The notes under the pieces were generated by a model, which saw only the letters and a list, made by a program, of their open reading frames with translations, did not search any database and was not told the origin of the DNA. This document shows, piece by piece, positions 63,387-64,000 of a stretch of DNA of 64,000 nucleotides. How positions within the stretch are numbered: position 1 is the first letter of the stretch; the number at the start of each line of letters is the position of its first letter. The position numbers and the translations under genes were made by a program. The DNA comes from Cordylochernes scorpioides (lineage: Eukaryota; Arthropoda; Arachnida; Pseudoscorpiones; Chernetidae). The stretch is from positions 166,314,573-166,378,572 of the forward strand of contig CP092886.1 in NCBI GenBank assembly GCA_030710605.1, written 5' to 3'.

Positions 63387-63855
63387 ATATTTATATAAGT
63401 ACACACACGGCGTTTCTTTTAACCGCGATAATCAAGAGCTGATTATTTATTTTCTTCAAATTTTTAGCTAAGATTATATTAATTATCTGTCTTATTTTTA
63501 TATAACTTATTTTATATATTCCAAATATATATTAGCAGCCTTAATTTGGACATTTTGGATAGTTATTGCTTTGATACGAGCATTCCTTACGAAGTTATTG
63601 CACGTCCAGGCGACCGCAATAAAAAACGAATACCACAATAAAGAGAGTCCTAGGAATTTTTTTCCATTCCCCAGTGAATATAAAAGTTGTTTACGTCATT
63701 CTTGGTCCTTCTTTAACTAACCTAGACAATTCTTCACTAATTATAATAGGTACTGATCGATTAGTGGATTCGATATTGAGCAATAAACATCTACATAGAT
63801 GAACTTATTAATAAAAAAAATCAAAAAACAATTATGTGAATTATTTTAAAATATA
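63387..63855. other. No gene seen
   Basis: AT-rich; nothing recognised. Confidence 0.45.
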
Positions 63856-63859
63856 ATTA

Positions 63860-64000
63860 TTTTGGCAATGTGTTTCCTTTTACATAAATCATCAAATATT
63901 ATCTCTACAGACCTTATTGCAATGATAAAAGTTATTGAATGAGAGGGCTTGACTCATAAGCGGTTTCGCCAAATTAAAATCCAGACCGCTCTAACTATTG
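63860..64000 (+). repeat. Foldback FB1, cut by window end
   Basis: TTGGCAATGTGTTTCC, CTACAGACCTTATTGCAATGA and GAGAGGGCTTGACTCAT match the left arm at 61165-61260, with a deletion before AAGCGGTTTCGCCAAATTA. The right arm lies outside the window. Confidence 0.65.

Overview
This looks like gene-poor, AT-rich intergenic or intronic DNA of a metazoan, most likely an arthropod. The reasons are low GC, long (TA)n tracts, and dense eukaryotic transposons: Tc1/mariner, hAT and pogo/Tigger MITEs, Ty3/gypsy, LINEs with RNase H, and a tRNA-derived SINE. Little else is present. The species cannot be named from sequence alone. I found no convincing intact host gene, no rRNA, no CRISPR and no prokaryotic operon. 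One assembly gap of 100 N lies at 29805-29904.

Layout. 1-1050: retrozyme-like repeats with hammerhead ribozymes. 1055-2409: dead Tc1-like element. 2500-7300: small repeats, foldbacks and blank AT-rich DNA. 7302-8635: 82-bp dimeric satellite. 8657-11501: orphan ORF, small repeats and a duplicated 270-bp unit that holds a perfect cloverleaf inverted repeat. 11782-13101: mariner with stop and frameshifts. 13228-14775: hAT MITE and tRNA-derived SINE. 15600-18720: dense foldback and retrozyme copies. 18727-20145: an apparently complete Tc1-like transposon with an intact 343-aa transposase. 20526-25760: Ty3/gypsy element with both LTRs but broken ORFs. 25763-26386: 5'-truncated LINE end. 26387-29804: second gypsy element on the minus strand, cut by the gap. 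29905-38250: foldbacks, MITEs and possible conserved noncoding islands. 38954-49029: a LINE graveyard of four LINE bodies in alternating orientation plus a mariner-like relic. 49030-64000: LINE ends, a LINE gag relic, hairpins, a 56-bp tandem repeat, foldbacks, a Tigger-like MITE and a solo LTR.

How the parts relate. The only complete protein machine is the Tc1-like transposase at 18970-20001. Most short repeats are non-autonomous and would depend on enzymes encoded elsewhere. The most interesting system is the retrozyme-like family. Its units carry CTGANGA / GAAA hammerhead cores, a helix II hairpin and a self-complementary short helix III. Two units stand in direct tandem exactly 351 bp apart at the window start, which is the arrangement expected to yield a 351-nt self-cleaved RNA. 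Further copies, some with the ribozyme, others truncated near its cleavage site or only tail fragments, are scattered over the window, often as palindromes. A second structured family, a four-way-junction cloverleaf with a GCAA tetraloop, and a foldback family with a hammerhead-like but incomplete core also deserve checking.
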